From Amylibacter sp. (GTDB taxonomy: Bacteria; Pseudomonadota; Alphaproteobacteria; Rhodobacterales; Rhodobacteraceae): DNA of 64,000 bases. The notes below the pieces were generated by a model. That model was not told the DNA's origin. It made no database searches and saw only the letters and a list, made by a program, of their open reading frames with translations. Where the stretch lies: assembly GCA_021775355.1 (NCBI GenBank), contig JAJFHZ010000028.1:1-64000 (forward strand). Direction: 5' to 3'. Position numbers and translations under genes: made by a program. Below are positions 8,421 through 18,136 of this stretch, one piece after another. Numbering within the stretch: position 1 is the first letter of the stretch; each line of letters opens with the position of its first letter.

Positions 8421-11182
8421 TGTCCGGCATCAACTTCCTGTCACCAATGCTGTTATGGGCGCTCTTGTTGTTACCCGTCCTGTGGTGGCTGCTGCGTGCC
8501 GTGCCACCTGCACCCATTCGTGCGAAATTCCCGGGCATTTTGCTACTGTTGGGACTTAAGGACAAAGAGACTACCCCTGATCGCACCCCTTGGTGGCTAC
8601 TGGCCTTGCGTATATTGGCACTTGCGGCGGCGATCATCGGCTTTGCCGGGCCAGTATTGAACCCCACGGATACGCAAGGCTCTGCAAAAAACCTTGTTAT
8701 CTTGATGGACGCAAGCTGGGCCAGTGCCGATAACTGGCGCAAACGGCAGGCAAAACTGACGGAAGTATTGCGCAGTGCAGATCAGGACAACCGCCCGACA
8801 GTTATGTTTAAAATGTCAGATAGACCCCAAAGTTTGGTACGTCCGAACTTTGTCGCCCCAAAGGTCTACCTGCAGCAGGTTAACGGCCTGACCCCAAGTC
8901 CGTGGCGACCTGATTTTGCAAGTTGGATCAGCTATTTATCCGCACAGGATACTGATTTTGACACAGTCTGGTTTTCTGACGGGCTGGACACACCGGAACG
9001 GTCTGACTTGCATAATACGTTGCAATCAAAGGGGCGTGTTTCCGTATATGAAGACGAAAACCCTGTGGTCGCTTTGAACCCGCCCCATGTGAAGGACGGT
9101 AATATGATGGCCACGGTACAACGCAGTTGGGCAAATGCCGCACTGGATGTATCCGCAAATGCGATAGGGCCCGATCCCAATGGGGTATCGCAAACGCTTG
9201 GGTCTGCAACCGTACAGTTTTCGCCCGGCGAAACACAAGCGGAATTGGTGTTCGATATGCCATCCGAATTGCGCAACCGTGTTAAATCGGTTGTGCTTGC
9301 GGGGCAAAGATCAGCTGGCACAGTTGTCGTCACCGGTGATACGGTGCAACGGCGTAAAGTGGCCCTTATTTCCGCTGCGGATCAGCAAGAAGCTGCAGAC
9401 CTTATGTCGGATGTGTTTTACCTGCGAAAAGCATTGGTTCCGACAGCAGAGGTGATTGAGACCGACTTGAAAACCACCTTGCTTGCAAACCCCGATGTTA
9501 TGATCTTTGTCGATGTCGGCAAATTAAGCGAAACGGAAACCCGTGATGTAACGAAATGGGTTGCAAACGGCGGTTTGCTGGTACGCTTTGCAGGACCGAG
9601 ATTAGCCGCAAGCCAAATCGGATTGCAAGCCGAACATCCGCTACTGCCCGTGCGCTTGCGTGCAGGCGGGCGCAGCATTGGCGGGGCAATGTCATGGGGG
9701 GCACCCAAGAAATTACGCGATTTTGTAGAAGGCACAACGTTTCACGGGCTGAAAATTCCAGATGAGGTTACCATCAACAGCCAGGTTGTCGCCCAGCCTG
9801 ATCCAAATCTTGCGAAACGCGTGGTAGCAACCCTACAGGACGGCACACCACTGGTCACACAAAAATCCGCTGGCAATGGGCGGGTGGTTTTGTTTCATGT
9901 CACCGCCAACGCAGAATGGTCAAACCTGCCGCTGTCGGGTCTGTTTGTGCAAATGTTGGAGCGTTTGGCGGTTTCAACCGCCGGCAATCTAGAGGATATT
10001 CAGGATCTGGGAGGATTAATCTGGAAGCCCGAAGAAATGATAGACGCCTTTGGCATTATCCGCGATGTGTCTGACCGTTCAGGCGTTGAAGGGACAGTTC
10101 TTGCCAGCCGCGCATTATCGGCAGACCTACCGCCCGGTGTTTACAGTAATGCAGGTCGCAAGGCGGCACTGAATGTACTCGCAAAGGATGATATTTTGGT
10201 GAAAGCGAACTGGCCAACGGGGGCAATTGTTTTATCACTGGAAAAAAGCGCGCAACGGTTCCTGAAGCCGTATTTTATAATTATGGCCCTTGGGCTGATG
10301 CTATTGGATATTTTCGCGTCACTTTGGCTAAGCGGAAAACTGTCCAGACGGTTCGCAGGGCAAGTTGCAGTTATCGCACTGGCTTTGACTTTCACGCATC
10401 CGAACCAAAGTGTTGCCCAGTCGGATGATGCCCTGTCGAACCTGATCAACAACACGGTTTTGGGCTACGTGAAAACGGGGAATACCAAGGTCGACAAAAC
10501 CGCGCATGCGGGTTTGTTGGGCCTGTCAGCCGAACTGTTTCGCAGAACTTCGGTGGAACCGATCACGCCCGTTGGCGTTGATATCGAACAAGACGAATTG
10601 TCGATTTTTCCCTTTCTTTATTGGCCGATAAGTGATCATCAGACCAGCCCAAGCGATAGTGCGGTCGACAAGCTAAACCGGTTCTTGCGCAGTGGCGGGA
10701 TGATCCTGTTCGATACCCGTGATGCGCACCTGTCATCTGGTATCAGTGGCGGTACACCCAATGGCCGTATGTTGCAGAAAATAGCGGCGCGGTTGGAAAT
10801 TCCACCATTGGAACCTGTGCCGGACGACCATGTTTTAACCCGCAGTTTTTATTTGCTGCAGGAATTTCCGGGCCGCCATGCGGGTTCAAGCGTGTGGATT
10901 GAAGCCGCACCTGCAGATGCCACAAAGATCGAAGGCACCCCGTTTCGCAACCTGAACGATGGCGTTACACCCGTTGTGATTGGCGGCAATGACTGGGCTT
11001 CGGCTTGGGCTATCGACAAAAATGGGCGTTATATGTACCCCGTCGGACGCGGGCAGGCAGGCGATCAACAGCGTGAATATGCCCAACGGTTTGGTGTAAA
11101 TCTGATCATGTATGTGCTAACAGGAAACTACAAATCGGATCAGGTACATATCCCCGCACTTCTTGATCGGCTGGGGCAGTAA
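8420..11182 (+). CDS. BatA N-terminal / DUF4159 domain membrane protein
   Basis: A 920-residue protein. The N-terminus matches the BatA (aerotolerance regulator) type: two membrane segments within about 1-90 (LLWALLLLPVLWWLLRAV, then ILALAAAIIGFAGPV), followed by a VWA-like region with LVILMDASWA. A membrane segment near 625-645 (YFIIMALGLMLLDIFASLWL) precedes a C-terminal DUF4159 domain with FPFLYWPISD and LRSGGMILFDTRD. I chose ATG 8420, coupled to the DUF58 stop; an upstream in-frame GTG lies inside DUF58. The large middle part is presumably periplasmic. Together with MoxR it suggests an envelope-located complex of unknown purpose. Confidence 0.88.
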   Translation: MSGINFLSPMLLWALLLLPVLWWLLRAVPPAPIRAKFPGILLLLGLKDKETTPDRTPWWLLALRILALAAAIIGFAGPVLNPTDTQGSAKNLVILMDASWASADNWRKRQAKLTEVLRSADQDNRPTVMFKMSDRPQSLVRPNFVAPKVYLQQVNGLTPSPWRPDFASWISYLSAQDTDFDTVWFSDGLDTPERSDLHNTLQSKGRVSVYEDENPVVALNPPHVKDGNMMATVQRSWANAALDVSANAIGPDPNGVSQTLGSATVQFSPGETQAELVFDMPSELRNRVKSVVLAGQRSAGTVVVTGDTVQRRKVALISAADQQEAADLMSDVFYLRKALVPTAEVIETDLKTTLLANPDVMIFVDVGKLSETETRDVTKWVANGGLLVRFAGPRLAASQIGLQAEHPLLPVRLRAGGRSIGGAMSWGAPKKLRDFVEGTTFHGLKIPDEVTINSQVVAQPDPNLAKRVVATLQDGTPLVTQKSAGNGRVVLFHVTANAEWSNLPLSGLFVQMLERLAVSTAGNLEDIQDLGGLIWKPEEMIDAFGIIRDVSDRSGVEGTVLASRALSADLPPGVYSNAGRKAALNVLAKDDILVKANWPTGAIVLSLEKSAQRFLKPYFIIMALGLMLLDIFASLWLSGKLSRRFAGQVAVIALALTFTHPNQSVAQSDDALSNLINNTVLGYVKTGNTKVDKTAHAGLLGLSAELFRRTSVEPITPVGVDIEQDELSIFPFLYWPISDHQTSPSDSAVDKLNRFLRSGGMILFDTRDAHLSSGISGGTPNGRMLQKIAARLEIPPLEPVPDDHVLTRSFYLLQEFPGRHAGSSVWIEAAPADATKIEGTPFRNLNDGVTPVVIGGNDWASAWAIDKNGRYMYPVGRGQAGDQQREYAQRFGVNLIMYVLTGNYKSDQVHIPALLDRLGQ

Positions 11183-11183
11183 T

Positions 11184-13262
11184 ATGGACGCAAACATTGC
11201 CTTTGCCCCGCTTATCCCCTGGCCTATCTTGTGGGGTTTGGGTGCATTCACGGCCGCCTGTCTGATAATAAGTCTATGGCGCGGCCTGTCCGGTTGGATG
11301 TTGCGAACACTGGCTGCAATGGTGTTGCTGGTCGCATTGGCTGAACCAAGCCTGCAAACGGAACAGCGTGAAAACCTATCCAACATCGTGCTGGTCATTG
11401 TGGATCGATCCGAAAGTCAAACCGTATCTGTACGCTCCGCACAAATAAAGGCAGCCGTTGCTACCCTTGTTGAAAAAATCGGCGGGCTGGATGATTTTGA
11501 AGTCAAAACCATTGAAGTGACCAATGACACATCCCGGCGCGATGACGGAACATATTTAATCACGGCCTTGAACCGTGCGGCAAATGAAGTCGCCTATAAC
11601 CGTTTGGCAGGTGCCGTACTGGTGACCGATGGACAGGTGCACGATGCCGATATTGGCACGGTGTTCCCAGCCCCTATTCATGTATTGCTGACAGGGCAGA
11701 AAAACGATTGGGATCGGCGACTGATTATTAAAAATGCCCCCGCCTTTGCTATTTTGGACGAAGATATAACACTAAGTTTGCGGATAGAAGATCAGGGGGA
11801 TGTGCCAAAAGCGGTACAGGGACATGCGCGTATTTCCATCGCTGTCGATGACGGGGATGCAGTGGAATTTACCGTTGAAACAAATACGGATTTAGAGCTG
11901 CCACTGACCTTGCCCCATGGTGGCATCAACGTTTTGCAATTCAATGTGATCCCCGTGGAAGGTGAACTAACCGATCGCAATAACGCGGCAGTGGTTTCAA
12001 TAAACGGTGTGCGCGATCGGTTGCGGGTTTTGCTGATTTCAGGTGAGCCATATGCAGGTGAACGTACTTGGCGCAACCTGTTGAAATCCGACAATGCGGT
12101 TGATCTGGTACATTTCACTATTCTGCGCCCGCCTGAAAAACAGGATGGTGTGTCTGTGCGTGAATTGTCACTGATTGCTTTTCCCACGCGCGAGTTATTT
12201 TTGGAAAAGGTCGATGAATTTGATCTGATCATCTTTGATCGCTATTCAAAACGTGGCTTGTTGCCAAACGCGTATCTGTCCAGCGTAGTTGACTATACCA
12301 GACGCGGCGGCGCTGTTTTAGTGGCGTCGGGAGCTGATTTTGGCGGGGTCAATAGCATATACCGCACACCGCTTGCCGATATGCTACCTGCCCAACCCAC
12401 CGCGCGGGTTTATGAACAGGGCTATCTGCCAACGATAACGGATATCGGAAAACGTCACCCCGTAACGGAAGGGCTAGAGGTTTTCTCACCTAATTATACG
12501 ATTGATCCGGATAAGCCATGGGGCCGCTGGTTTCGTCATGTCGACGCGACCCAGAAGTCCGGCGATGTTGTGATGAACGGGGTTGACGAACGCCCGTTGC
12601 TGTTGCTTGACCGTGTCGAAGAAGGCCGCATAGCAATGCTATTGTCCGACCAGGCGTGGCTGTGGTCACGCGGGTTTGAGGGCGGCGGGCCGCAGTTGGA
12701 ACTTCTGCGCCGTTTGGCCCATTGGATGATGAAGGAACCGGAGCTGGAAGAAGAACGTCTGACCGCCACCGCCGTAGGGCAAAACGTTACGATTGTGCGC
12801 AGGTCTTTAGAAGTACAAAACAAACCCGTAACCATCGACACACCGGATGGTGCACAGATCAATCTGGATTTGACTGAAGCTGCGCCCGGGCGTTGGCAAG
12901 GTGATTTTCAAGGTACTAAAAATGGCCTGTACCGCTTGACAGACGGTCTGCTGTCAACTGTTTTCGCATTGGGCCCAAGTTCGCCGAAGGAATTTGAAAA
13001 CACGATTACAAATGCGAACAGACTTAAACCTTTGGTCACTGCTACAAAAGGAGCTGTATTGGCTTTATATGCCGTACCTGTTCCTAAAATTCGTCTGGTG
13101 CGGATTGGTCGTACCGCAGGGGGACGTGACTGGATCGGCCTGACCCCACGCAACGCTTATGTTACAACCGACATTACCAGCCGCCCCTTACTACCGGGTT
13201 GGTTGATGTTATTGACAATTACACTGTTGATAATTGGCGCATGGCGGTTAGAAAGCCGCTAA
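11184..13262 (+). CDS. Membrane protein with VWA-like and glutamine-amidotransferase-like domains
   Basis: A 692-residue protein. Two N-terminal membrane segments (about 13-50) precede a VWA-like strand (NIVLVIVDRSESQ) and a long middle region with the class I amidotransferase-like fold (RVLLISGEPYAGERTWRNLL, IIFDRYSKRGLLP, RRGGAVLVASGADFGG). The region lacks the obvious Cys nucleophile of true amidotransferases. A final membrane segment (LLPGWLMLLTITLLIIG) lies just before the C-terminus. The start ATG 11184 is one base after the previous stop. Same family as the GATase1-like proteins that end MoxR/DUF58/DUF4159 operons. Function unknown; probably a structural or regulatory envelope subunit. 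Confidence 0.78.
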   Translation: MDANIAFAPLIPWPILWGLGAFTAACLIISLWRGLSGWMLRTLAAMVLLVALAEPSLQTEQRENLSNIVLVIVDRSESQTVSVRSAQIKAAVATLVEKIGGLDDFEVKTIEVTNDTSRRDDGTYLITALNRAANEVAYNRLAGAVLVTDGQVHDADIGTVFPAPIHVLLTGQKNDWDRRLIIKNAPAFAILDEDITLSLRIEDQGDVPKAVQGHARISIAVDDGDAVEFTVETNTDLELPLTLPHGGINVLQFNVIPVEGELTDRNNAAVVSINGVRDRLRVLLISGEPYAGERTWRNLLKSDNAVDLVHFTILRPPEKQDGVSVRELSLIAFPTRELFLEKVDEFDLIIFDRYSKRGLLPNAYLSSVVDYTRRGGAVLVASGADFGGVNSIYRTPLADMLPAQPTARVYEQGYLPTITDIGKRHPVTEGLEVFSPNYTIDPDKPWGRWFRHVDATQKSGDVVMNGVDERPLLLLDRVEEGRIAMLLSDQAWLWSRGFEGGGPQLELLRRLAHWMMKEPELEEERLTATAVGQNVTIVRRSLEVQNKPVTIDTPDGAQINLDLTEAAPGRWQGDFQGTKNGLYRLTDGLLSTVFALGPSSPKEFENTITNANRLKPLVTATKGAVLALYAVPVPKIRLVRIGRTAGGRDWIGLTPRNAYVTTDITSRPLLPGWLMLLTITLLIIGAWRLESR

Positions 13263-13279
13263 AGGGTATCAGAAAAATC

Positions 13280-13308
13280 TTGTAAAACGCCCTAATTGGT
13301 AATATAAA
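13280..13308 (+). promoter_or_regulatory. Predicted promoter of glcDEF
   Basis: TTGTAA (13280-13285), a 17-base spacer, then TATAAA (13303-13308), about 32 bases upstream of the glcD ATG. The -10 lies inside the TTGGT-N11-ACCAA repeat annotated next. Confidence 0.6.
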
Positions 13309-13318
13309 ATTACCAATT
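13294..13318. promoter_or_regulatory. Operator-like inverted repeat TTGGT-N11-ACCAA at the glcDEF promoter
   Basis: A perfect 10-bp inverted repeat (arms 13294-13303 and 13309-13318) whose half-sites TTGGT/ACCAA are those of FadR-subfamily GntR regulators such as PdhR and GlcC. It surrounds the predicted -10. The same half-sites with the same 11-base spacing occur upstream of the FadR-family gene at 39103, which argues that this regulator controls glcDEF. Confidence 0.65.
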
Positions 13319-13339
13319 GTTAAAATTGGGATTCGCGCT

Positions 13340-14773
13340 ATGGAAATGCCACAACCAGATACACTGGTACTAAGCCGGAAAGCACATATTGTGCAACGCC
13401 TGCAAAAAGTGCTTCCCGAAAGTGCTGTCATTTTCGAAGAACAAGAGGTTCGCGCTTATGAATGCGATGCTCTGACAGCATATCGTTGCCCACCGATGAT
13501 TGCGGTTTTGCCCGGCTCTACCACAGAAGTTTCAGCCGTTCTGAAAATCTGCAATGAAGAAGGCGTGCCTGTCGTGCCTCGCGGCTCCGGCACATCGCTA
13601 GCGGGTGGGGCCTTACCCACCAGCGATTGCGTAATTTTGGGTGTGGCACGGATGAACGCGGTGTTGGAAACCAACTACGAAGATCGCTACATACGTGTGC
13701 AATCGGGGCGCACCAACCTAAGCGTAACAGGTGCGGTTGAACAAAATGATTTCTTCTATGCCCCCGATCCGTCCAGCCAATTAGCCTGCGCTATCGCAGG
13801 CAATGTGGCAATGAATTCAGGCGGGGCGCATTGCCTGAAATACGGTGTCACGACCAATAATCTGCTAGGCGTCACAATGGTGATGATGGACGGCGAAGTG
13901 GTTGAAATAGGCGGCGCTTATCTGGACAGTGCAGGCCTTGATCTACTCGGGGTTATCTGCGGTTCTGAAGGGCAGTTGGGTGTGGTCACGGAAGCCACTT
14001 TGCGAATTTTACGTAAACCCGAAGGCGCACGCCCCGTATTGATGGGCTTTGACAGCAACGAGGTTGCAGGGGCCTGTGTCTCGGACATTATCAAGGCGGG
14101 CGTTTTGCCCGTTGCTATCGAGTTCATGGATAAACCCTGCGTAGAAGCAGTCGAAGATTTTGCCAAAGCCGGTTATCCAGAAGCGGAAGCCGTGCTGATT
14201 GTCGAGGTCGAAGGCTCGGAAACAGAAATCAATGACCAGCTTGCAAAAATCAAAAAGATCGCGATAACGCACAAGCCCGTCGAATTGCGTGAAAGCAAGT
14301 CGGAAGAAGAGTCCGCTGCGATTTGGGCCGGCCGCAAAGCCGCGTTCGGCGCGATGGGACGGATCAGCGATTATATGTGTCTGGATGGCACAATTCCGGT
14401 CAGTGAGTTACCTTTGGTGCTGCGTCGTATTGGTGAGATGTCTAAAAAGTACGGTCTGAAAGTCGCTAATGTTTTTCATGCGGGCGACGGGAACATGCAT
14501 CCCTTGATCCTGTTTGACGCCAATAAGCCCGGTGATTTGGAACTGTGCGAAGAGTTTGGTGCGGAAGTATTGAAGCTTTGCGTAGAGGTCGGTGGTTGTC
14601 TGACAGGTGAACACGGTGTCGGTGTGGAAAAACGCGACCTGATGCTGACGCAATACAACCAGACAGATCTGGATGCACAGATGGATGTTAAGGACGTGTT
14701 CGACCCGAAATGGTTACTGAATGCAGCCAAGGTTTTTCCGCTGTCCAGTTCCGATGATCGGCGCGCAATATGA
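13340..14773 (+). CDS. glcD: Glycolate oxidase, FAD-binding subunit GlcD
   Basis: The catalytic FAD subunit of the membrane-associated GlcDEF complex, which oxidises glycolate to glyoxylate and passes electrons to the respiratory chain. Length is 477 residues, near E. coli GlcD (about 499). FAD-binding type 4 domain: VVPRGSGTSLAGGALP (about 75-90), PDPSSQLACAIAGNVAMNSGG; the C-terminal FAD-oxidase domain holds FHAGDGNMHP and CLTGEHGVGVEK. Its stop overlaps the glcE ATG (ATGA). No glycolate permease or malate synthase is adjacent. Confidence 0.93.
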   Translation: MEMPQPDTLVLSRKAHIVQRLQKVLPESAVIFEEQEVRAYECDALTAYRCPPMIAVLPGSTTEVSAVLKICNEEGVPVVPRGSGTSLAGGALPTSDCVILGVARMNAVLETNYEDRYIRVQSGRTNLSVTGAVEQNDFFYAPDPSSQLACAIAGNVAMNSGGAHCLKYGVTTNNLLGVTMVMMDGEVVEIGGAYLDSAGLDLLGVICGSEGQLGVVTEATLRILRKPEGARPVLMGFDSNEVAGACVSDIIKAGVLPVAIEFMDKPCVEAVEDFAKAGYPEAEAVLIVEVEGSETEINDQLAKIKKIAITHKPVELRESKSEEESAAIWAGRKAAFGAMGRISDYMCLDGTIPVSELPLVLRRIGEMSKKYGLKVANVFHAGDGNMHPLILFDANKPGDLELCEEFGAEVLKLCVEVGGCLTGEHGVGVEKRDLMLTQYNQTDLDAQMDVKDVFDPKWLLNAAKVFPLSSSDDRRAI

Positions 14774-15906
14774 ACCTGAAGACAGAAACGGACATTGCTT
14801 CATATGTGAGTGATGCATATGCCAGTGGGTGCAAATTGCGGATTGTCGGCGGCGGCACACGCCAATCTTTGGGCAATCCTTGCGAAAGCGAAGCCGTGCT
14901 TTCGACAACGGGCCTGAACGGTATTTCACTATATGAACCGGGTGCTTTAACAATTGTAGCCGCCAGTGGCACGCCACTTGCTGATATTGAAGCCGCACTG
15001 GCGGCAGAAGGTCAAAGGCTACCGTTTGAACCGATGGATCATCGCGGTCTTTTGGGCAGTTCCGGCACGCCGACGATTGGCGGCGTCGTGGCCTGTAACA
15101 TATCGGGCTCAGCGCGCATTCAGGCAGGTGCATGTCGTGACAGCCTGATCGGTGTGCGGTTTGTTGACGGCACAGGCACCGTAATCAAGAACGGTGGGCG
15201 TGTGATGAAAAATGTCACTGGTTACGATTTGGTTAAACTGATGGCGGGCAGCATGGGAACTTTGGGAGTTCTGACCGAGGTTGCCTTTAAGGTTTTGCCA
15301 GCACCTGAAACAAAAGCGGTGTTACTAATGGAAGGGTTAACCGATGCAACAGCAATTCAGGCATTGTCCAAAGCATTAAGTTCCCCCTACGAGGTTTCAG
15401 GTGCGGCGCATGTTCAAAAAGGCTTGGACGGTGACCCCGTTACGATGATCCGCGTTGAAGGGTTTGAAAAATCCGTATCGTACCGCATTGAAAAATTGCG
15501 GAAATTACTGACAAGCTTTGGCGAAAGTTCAATAGAGATCGATCCTGTACACACCAAAGCCGGATGGAAATGGGTGCACGATGTTGAAGGTTTTGCCAAT
15601 CAAACCGGCGATGTCTGGAAAATTTCCGTAAAGCCCGCTGATGGGCCAAAAGTTGCGCAAAAACTGCCAGAAGCAGAGTGTTTGTTTGACTGGGGTGGCG
15701 GGTTGGTCTGGGCGCTAACACCTGAAAGCACAGATATACGCAAGACACTGCAAGGCATTTCAGGGTTTGCAGAACGGGTGCGAGGCAACACACAAAATAC
15801 TTCCCCTGCACGGGTTGCGCAAAACGCAGCCATTGCGAAAATCGAACATGGATTGCGCACAAAATTCAACCCCAAGGGTATCTTGAACGCAGGGATAATG
15901 GGTTAG
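14770..15906 (+). CDS. glcE: Glycolate oxidase subunit GlcE
   Basis: The second FAD-binding subunit of glycolate oxidase, 378 residues, shorter than GlcD and lacking the full C-terminal catalytic motifs, as is normal. Visible FAD-domain elements: RIVGGGTRQSLG (25-36), HRGLLGSSGTPTIGGVVACN and GRVMKNVTGYDLVKL. Translationally coupled to glcD by ATGA and followed by glcF after 3 bases, so all three subunits are made from one message. Confidence 0.92.
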   Translation: MNLKTETDIASYVSDAYASGCKLRIVGGGTRQSLGNPCESEAVLSTTGLNGISLYEPGALTIVAASGTPLADIEAALAAEGQRLPFEPMDHRGLLGSSGTPTIGGVVACNISGSARIQAGACRDSLIGVRFVDGTGTVIKNGGRVMKNVTGYDLVKLMAGSMGTLGVLTEVAFKVLPAPETKAVLLMEGLTDATAIQALSKALSSPYEVSGAAHVQKGLDGDPVTMIRVEGFEKSVSYRIEKLRKLLTSFGESSIEIDPVHTKAGWKWVHDVEGFANQTGDVWKISVKPADGPKVAQKLPEAECLFDWGGGLVWALTPESTDIRKTLQGISGFAERVRGNTQNTSPARVAQNAAIAKIEHGLRTKFNPKGILNAGIMG

Positions 15907-15909
15907 ATC

Positions 15910-17190
15910 ATGCAGACAAATTTTGCAGAAGCCCAACTAGCTGACCCAAAAATTAAACGCGCGAATGAGATTTTGCGCTCTTGCGTTCATTGTGGGTTCT
16001 GCACTGCCACCTGCCCCACATATCAGATTCTGGGTGATGAATTGGATAGCCCCCGTGGGCGGATTTATCTGATCAAGGACATGCTGGAAAATAACCGTGT
16101 GCCTGATGAAAAGACCGTAAAGCATGTAGATCGCTGCCTGTCGTGCCTTGCCTGCATGACCACCTGCCCATCGGGGGTGCATTACATGCATCTGGTAGAT
16201 CATGCCCGCGAGTATATCGAAGAAAATTACAAACGTCCGCTGTTCGACCGCATTTTAAGGGCCGTTTTGGCGCAGATATTGCCCTATGAAAAACGTTTTC
16301 GTCTGGCGATGCGCGGTGCACAATTGTCAAAACCGCTTGCCCCGATCATGCCCGCAAAAATCCGCAATATGGTGGAATTTGCCCCTGCGAAACTGCCCCC
16401 ACCCAGCCTGAACGACAAACCACAGGTTTTCCCGGCGGAAGGCAAACGCATCAAACGGGTCGCTTTAATGACAGGCTGCGCACAAAAAGCGCTGGACACT
16501 GACATCAATGACGCCACCATACGCCTACTGCGCCGTCATGGCTGCGAGGTTGTAGTGGCAAAAGGGGCCGGTTGTTGCGGTGCACTGACCCACCATATGG
16601 GTAAAGCCAAACAAAGCCATACCACTGCCGCGAAAAACATACGGGCTTGGATGGCCGAAGTGAACGGCGATGGGTTGGATGCTATCGTGATCAACACGTC
16701 AGGTTGCGGCACCACAGTCAAAGACTACGGGCATATGTTCCGCAATGAAGATCTGGCACAAGATGCTCAGGTTATTGCCACATTGGCCAAAGATATATCC
16801 GAGGTGTTGATTGACCTGAAACTGTCTGGGAGCGCCCCCAAAGACATGCGCGTAGCCTACCATTCGGCCTGTTCATTGCAACACGGCCAACAAATCAAAA
16901 CCCACCCGAAGACCCTGTTGAAAAACGCGGGCTTTACGGTGTTGGAGCCATCTGACCCGCATTTATGCTGTGGCTCTGCGGGGACATATAATCTGATGCA
17001 ACCGGAAATTTCCAAACAATTGAAAGATCGCAAAGTCACAACACTGGAAGCGGTAAAGCCGCAGGTGATCGCGGCCGGCAACATCGGTTGTATGATGCAA
17101 ATCGGATCAGGCACAGATATTCCCATTGTGCATACGGTTGAACTACTGGACTGGGTCACAGGTGGGCCAAAGCCACAAAAAATGACATAA
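15910..17190 (+). CDS. glcF: Glycolate oxidase iron-sulfur subunit GlcF
   Basis: A 426-residue electron-transfer subunit with two [4Fe-4S] motifs of the CxxCxxCxxxCP kind: CVHCGFCTATCP (about 26-37) and CLSCLACMTTCP (about 77-88). Two cysteine-rich CCG domains follow (GAGCCGALTHHMG and LCCGSAGTYN), as in heterodisulfide-reductase-like proteins. It takes electrons from GlcD/E to quinone. Last gene of the operon. A full-length complement of glcD, glcE and glcF means the enzyme should be functional. Confidence 0.94.
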   Translation: MQTNFAEAQLADPKIKRANEILRSCVHCGFCTATCPTYQILGDELDSPRGRIYLIKDMLENNRVPDEKTVKHVDRCLSCLACMTTCPSGVHYMHLVDHAREYIEENYKRPLFDRILRAVLAQILPYEKRFRLAMRGAQLSKPLAPIMPAKIRNMVEFAPAKLPPPSLNDKPQVFPAEGKRIKRVALMTGCAQKALDTDINDATIRLLRRHGCEVVVAKGAGCCGALTHHMGKAKQSHTTAAKNIRAWMAEVNGDGLDAIVINTSGCGTTVKDYGHMFRNEDLAQDAQVIATLAKDISEVLIDLKLSGSAPKDMRVAYHSACSLQHGQQIKTHPKTLLKNAGFTVLEPSDPHLCCGSAGTYNLMQPEISKQLKDRKVTTLEAVKPQVIAAGNIGCMMQIGSGTDIPIVHTVELLDWVTGGPKPQKMT

Positions 17191-17291
17191 AAAGTGTCGC
17201 CATCGGGTAACGGTTAAATTTCCGCACCGCCACGCTTTTGGCACAATTACTTGCCAAAAACATGGTTAGTTTTGTTATCGGGGGGTGCCGC

Positions 17292-18104
17292 GTGCGGTTT
17301 TTACTTTTATTCCTTATTGCTTTGAATATCGCGAGCACCGCTGCCGCGCAACAAACCCCTTTGCGCAAGCTGTTAACGGCTGATGAGGCCAAAGTCTGGC
17401 AGGCGGTTGGCCGTATCAACATGAAAAATGCGGGATTTTGCACAGGTGCATTGATCGCACCCGATCTGGTGCTGACAGCAGCACATTGTATGTACAACCC
17501 CAAAACCGGCGTTTTGATAGACCCAAACGATATAGAGTTTCTGGCGGGGTGGCGCAGTGGCCGGGCGGGTGCAGAGCGCAAAGCTCGCCGCGTTGTCGTA
17601 CATAAAAACTACGTGCCGGGGCGAAATGTGAAAGTTGAAAAAGTTGCAAACGACATTGCGATTATCGAGTTGGCACTTCCCATTACCGCCAATTTCATCA
17701 AAGCATTTGAATATCACAAACGGCCCAAGTTAGGTGATGATGTCAAAGTTGTCTCATACGCCCAAGACCGCGCTGAAGCACCCTCAATCGAAGAACCATG
17801 CCAAGTGATCGGGCTTGACCCACGCGCGTTGGTTTTAACATGTAACGTGGATTACGGCGCATCAGGATCCCCTATTTTTATCGTTGATGATGGCGTGACC
17901 AAAATAGCATCTGTTGTATCGGCCAAGGCAATTGTGAATGGCCGTAAAGTGGCCCTTGGCGCATCTTTAGGGGCGCCGTTGGAAGAATTACTGGCACAAT
18001 TACGCAGTAATCGGGGTGTTTTTCAGGGTAAAAAACCGGGACGCCGATCACTAAGCGAACAATTGGGCAATACGCAAACTGTTGCAAAAATCCTACGCCC
18101 TTGA
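17292..18104 (+). CDS. Secreted trypsin-like serine protease (S1 family)
   Basis: A 270-residue chymotrypsin-fold protease with a signal peptide (MRFLLLFLIALNIASTAAAQ, using the GTG at 17292 preceded by a G-rich stretch). The catalytic triad is present: His65 in TAAHC, Asp121 in ANDIAIIEL and Ser191 in YGASGSP. Cys50/Cys66 flank the histidine and Cys170/Cys184 flank the strand before the serine, consistent with disulfides outside the cytoplasm. Substrate unknown. Its stop codon overlaps the -35 of the heat-shock promoter that drives the next gene, so the two have separate control. Confidence 0.88.
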   Translation: MRFLLLFLIALNIASTAAAQQTPLRKLLTADEAKVWQAVGRINMKNAGFCTGALIAPDLVLTAAHCMYNPKTGVLIDPNDIEFLAGWRSGRAGAERKARRVVVHKNYVPGRNVKVEKVANDIAIIELALPITANFIKAFEYHKRPKLGDDVKVVSYAQDRAEAPSIEEPCQVIGLDPRALVLTCNVDYGASGSPIFIVDDGVTKIASVVSAKAIVNGRKVALGASLGAPLEELLAQLRSNRGVFQGKKPGRRSLSEQLGNTQTVAKILRP

Positions 18105-18127
18105 CGTAATCAGAAGAAACCCCATAT
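18100..18127 (+). promoter_or_regulatory. RpoH (sigma-32) type promoter of hsp20
   Basis: CTTGAC (18100-18105), a 14-base spacer, then CCCCATAT (18120-18127). This matches the heat-shock sigma consensus (CTTGAA and CCCCATNT) closely. The -35 overlaps the protease stop codon. Initiation would fall near 18133, leaving an untranslated leader of about 95 bases. Confidence 0.8.
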
Positions 18128-18136
18128 ATTATATAT

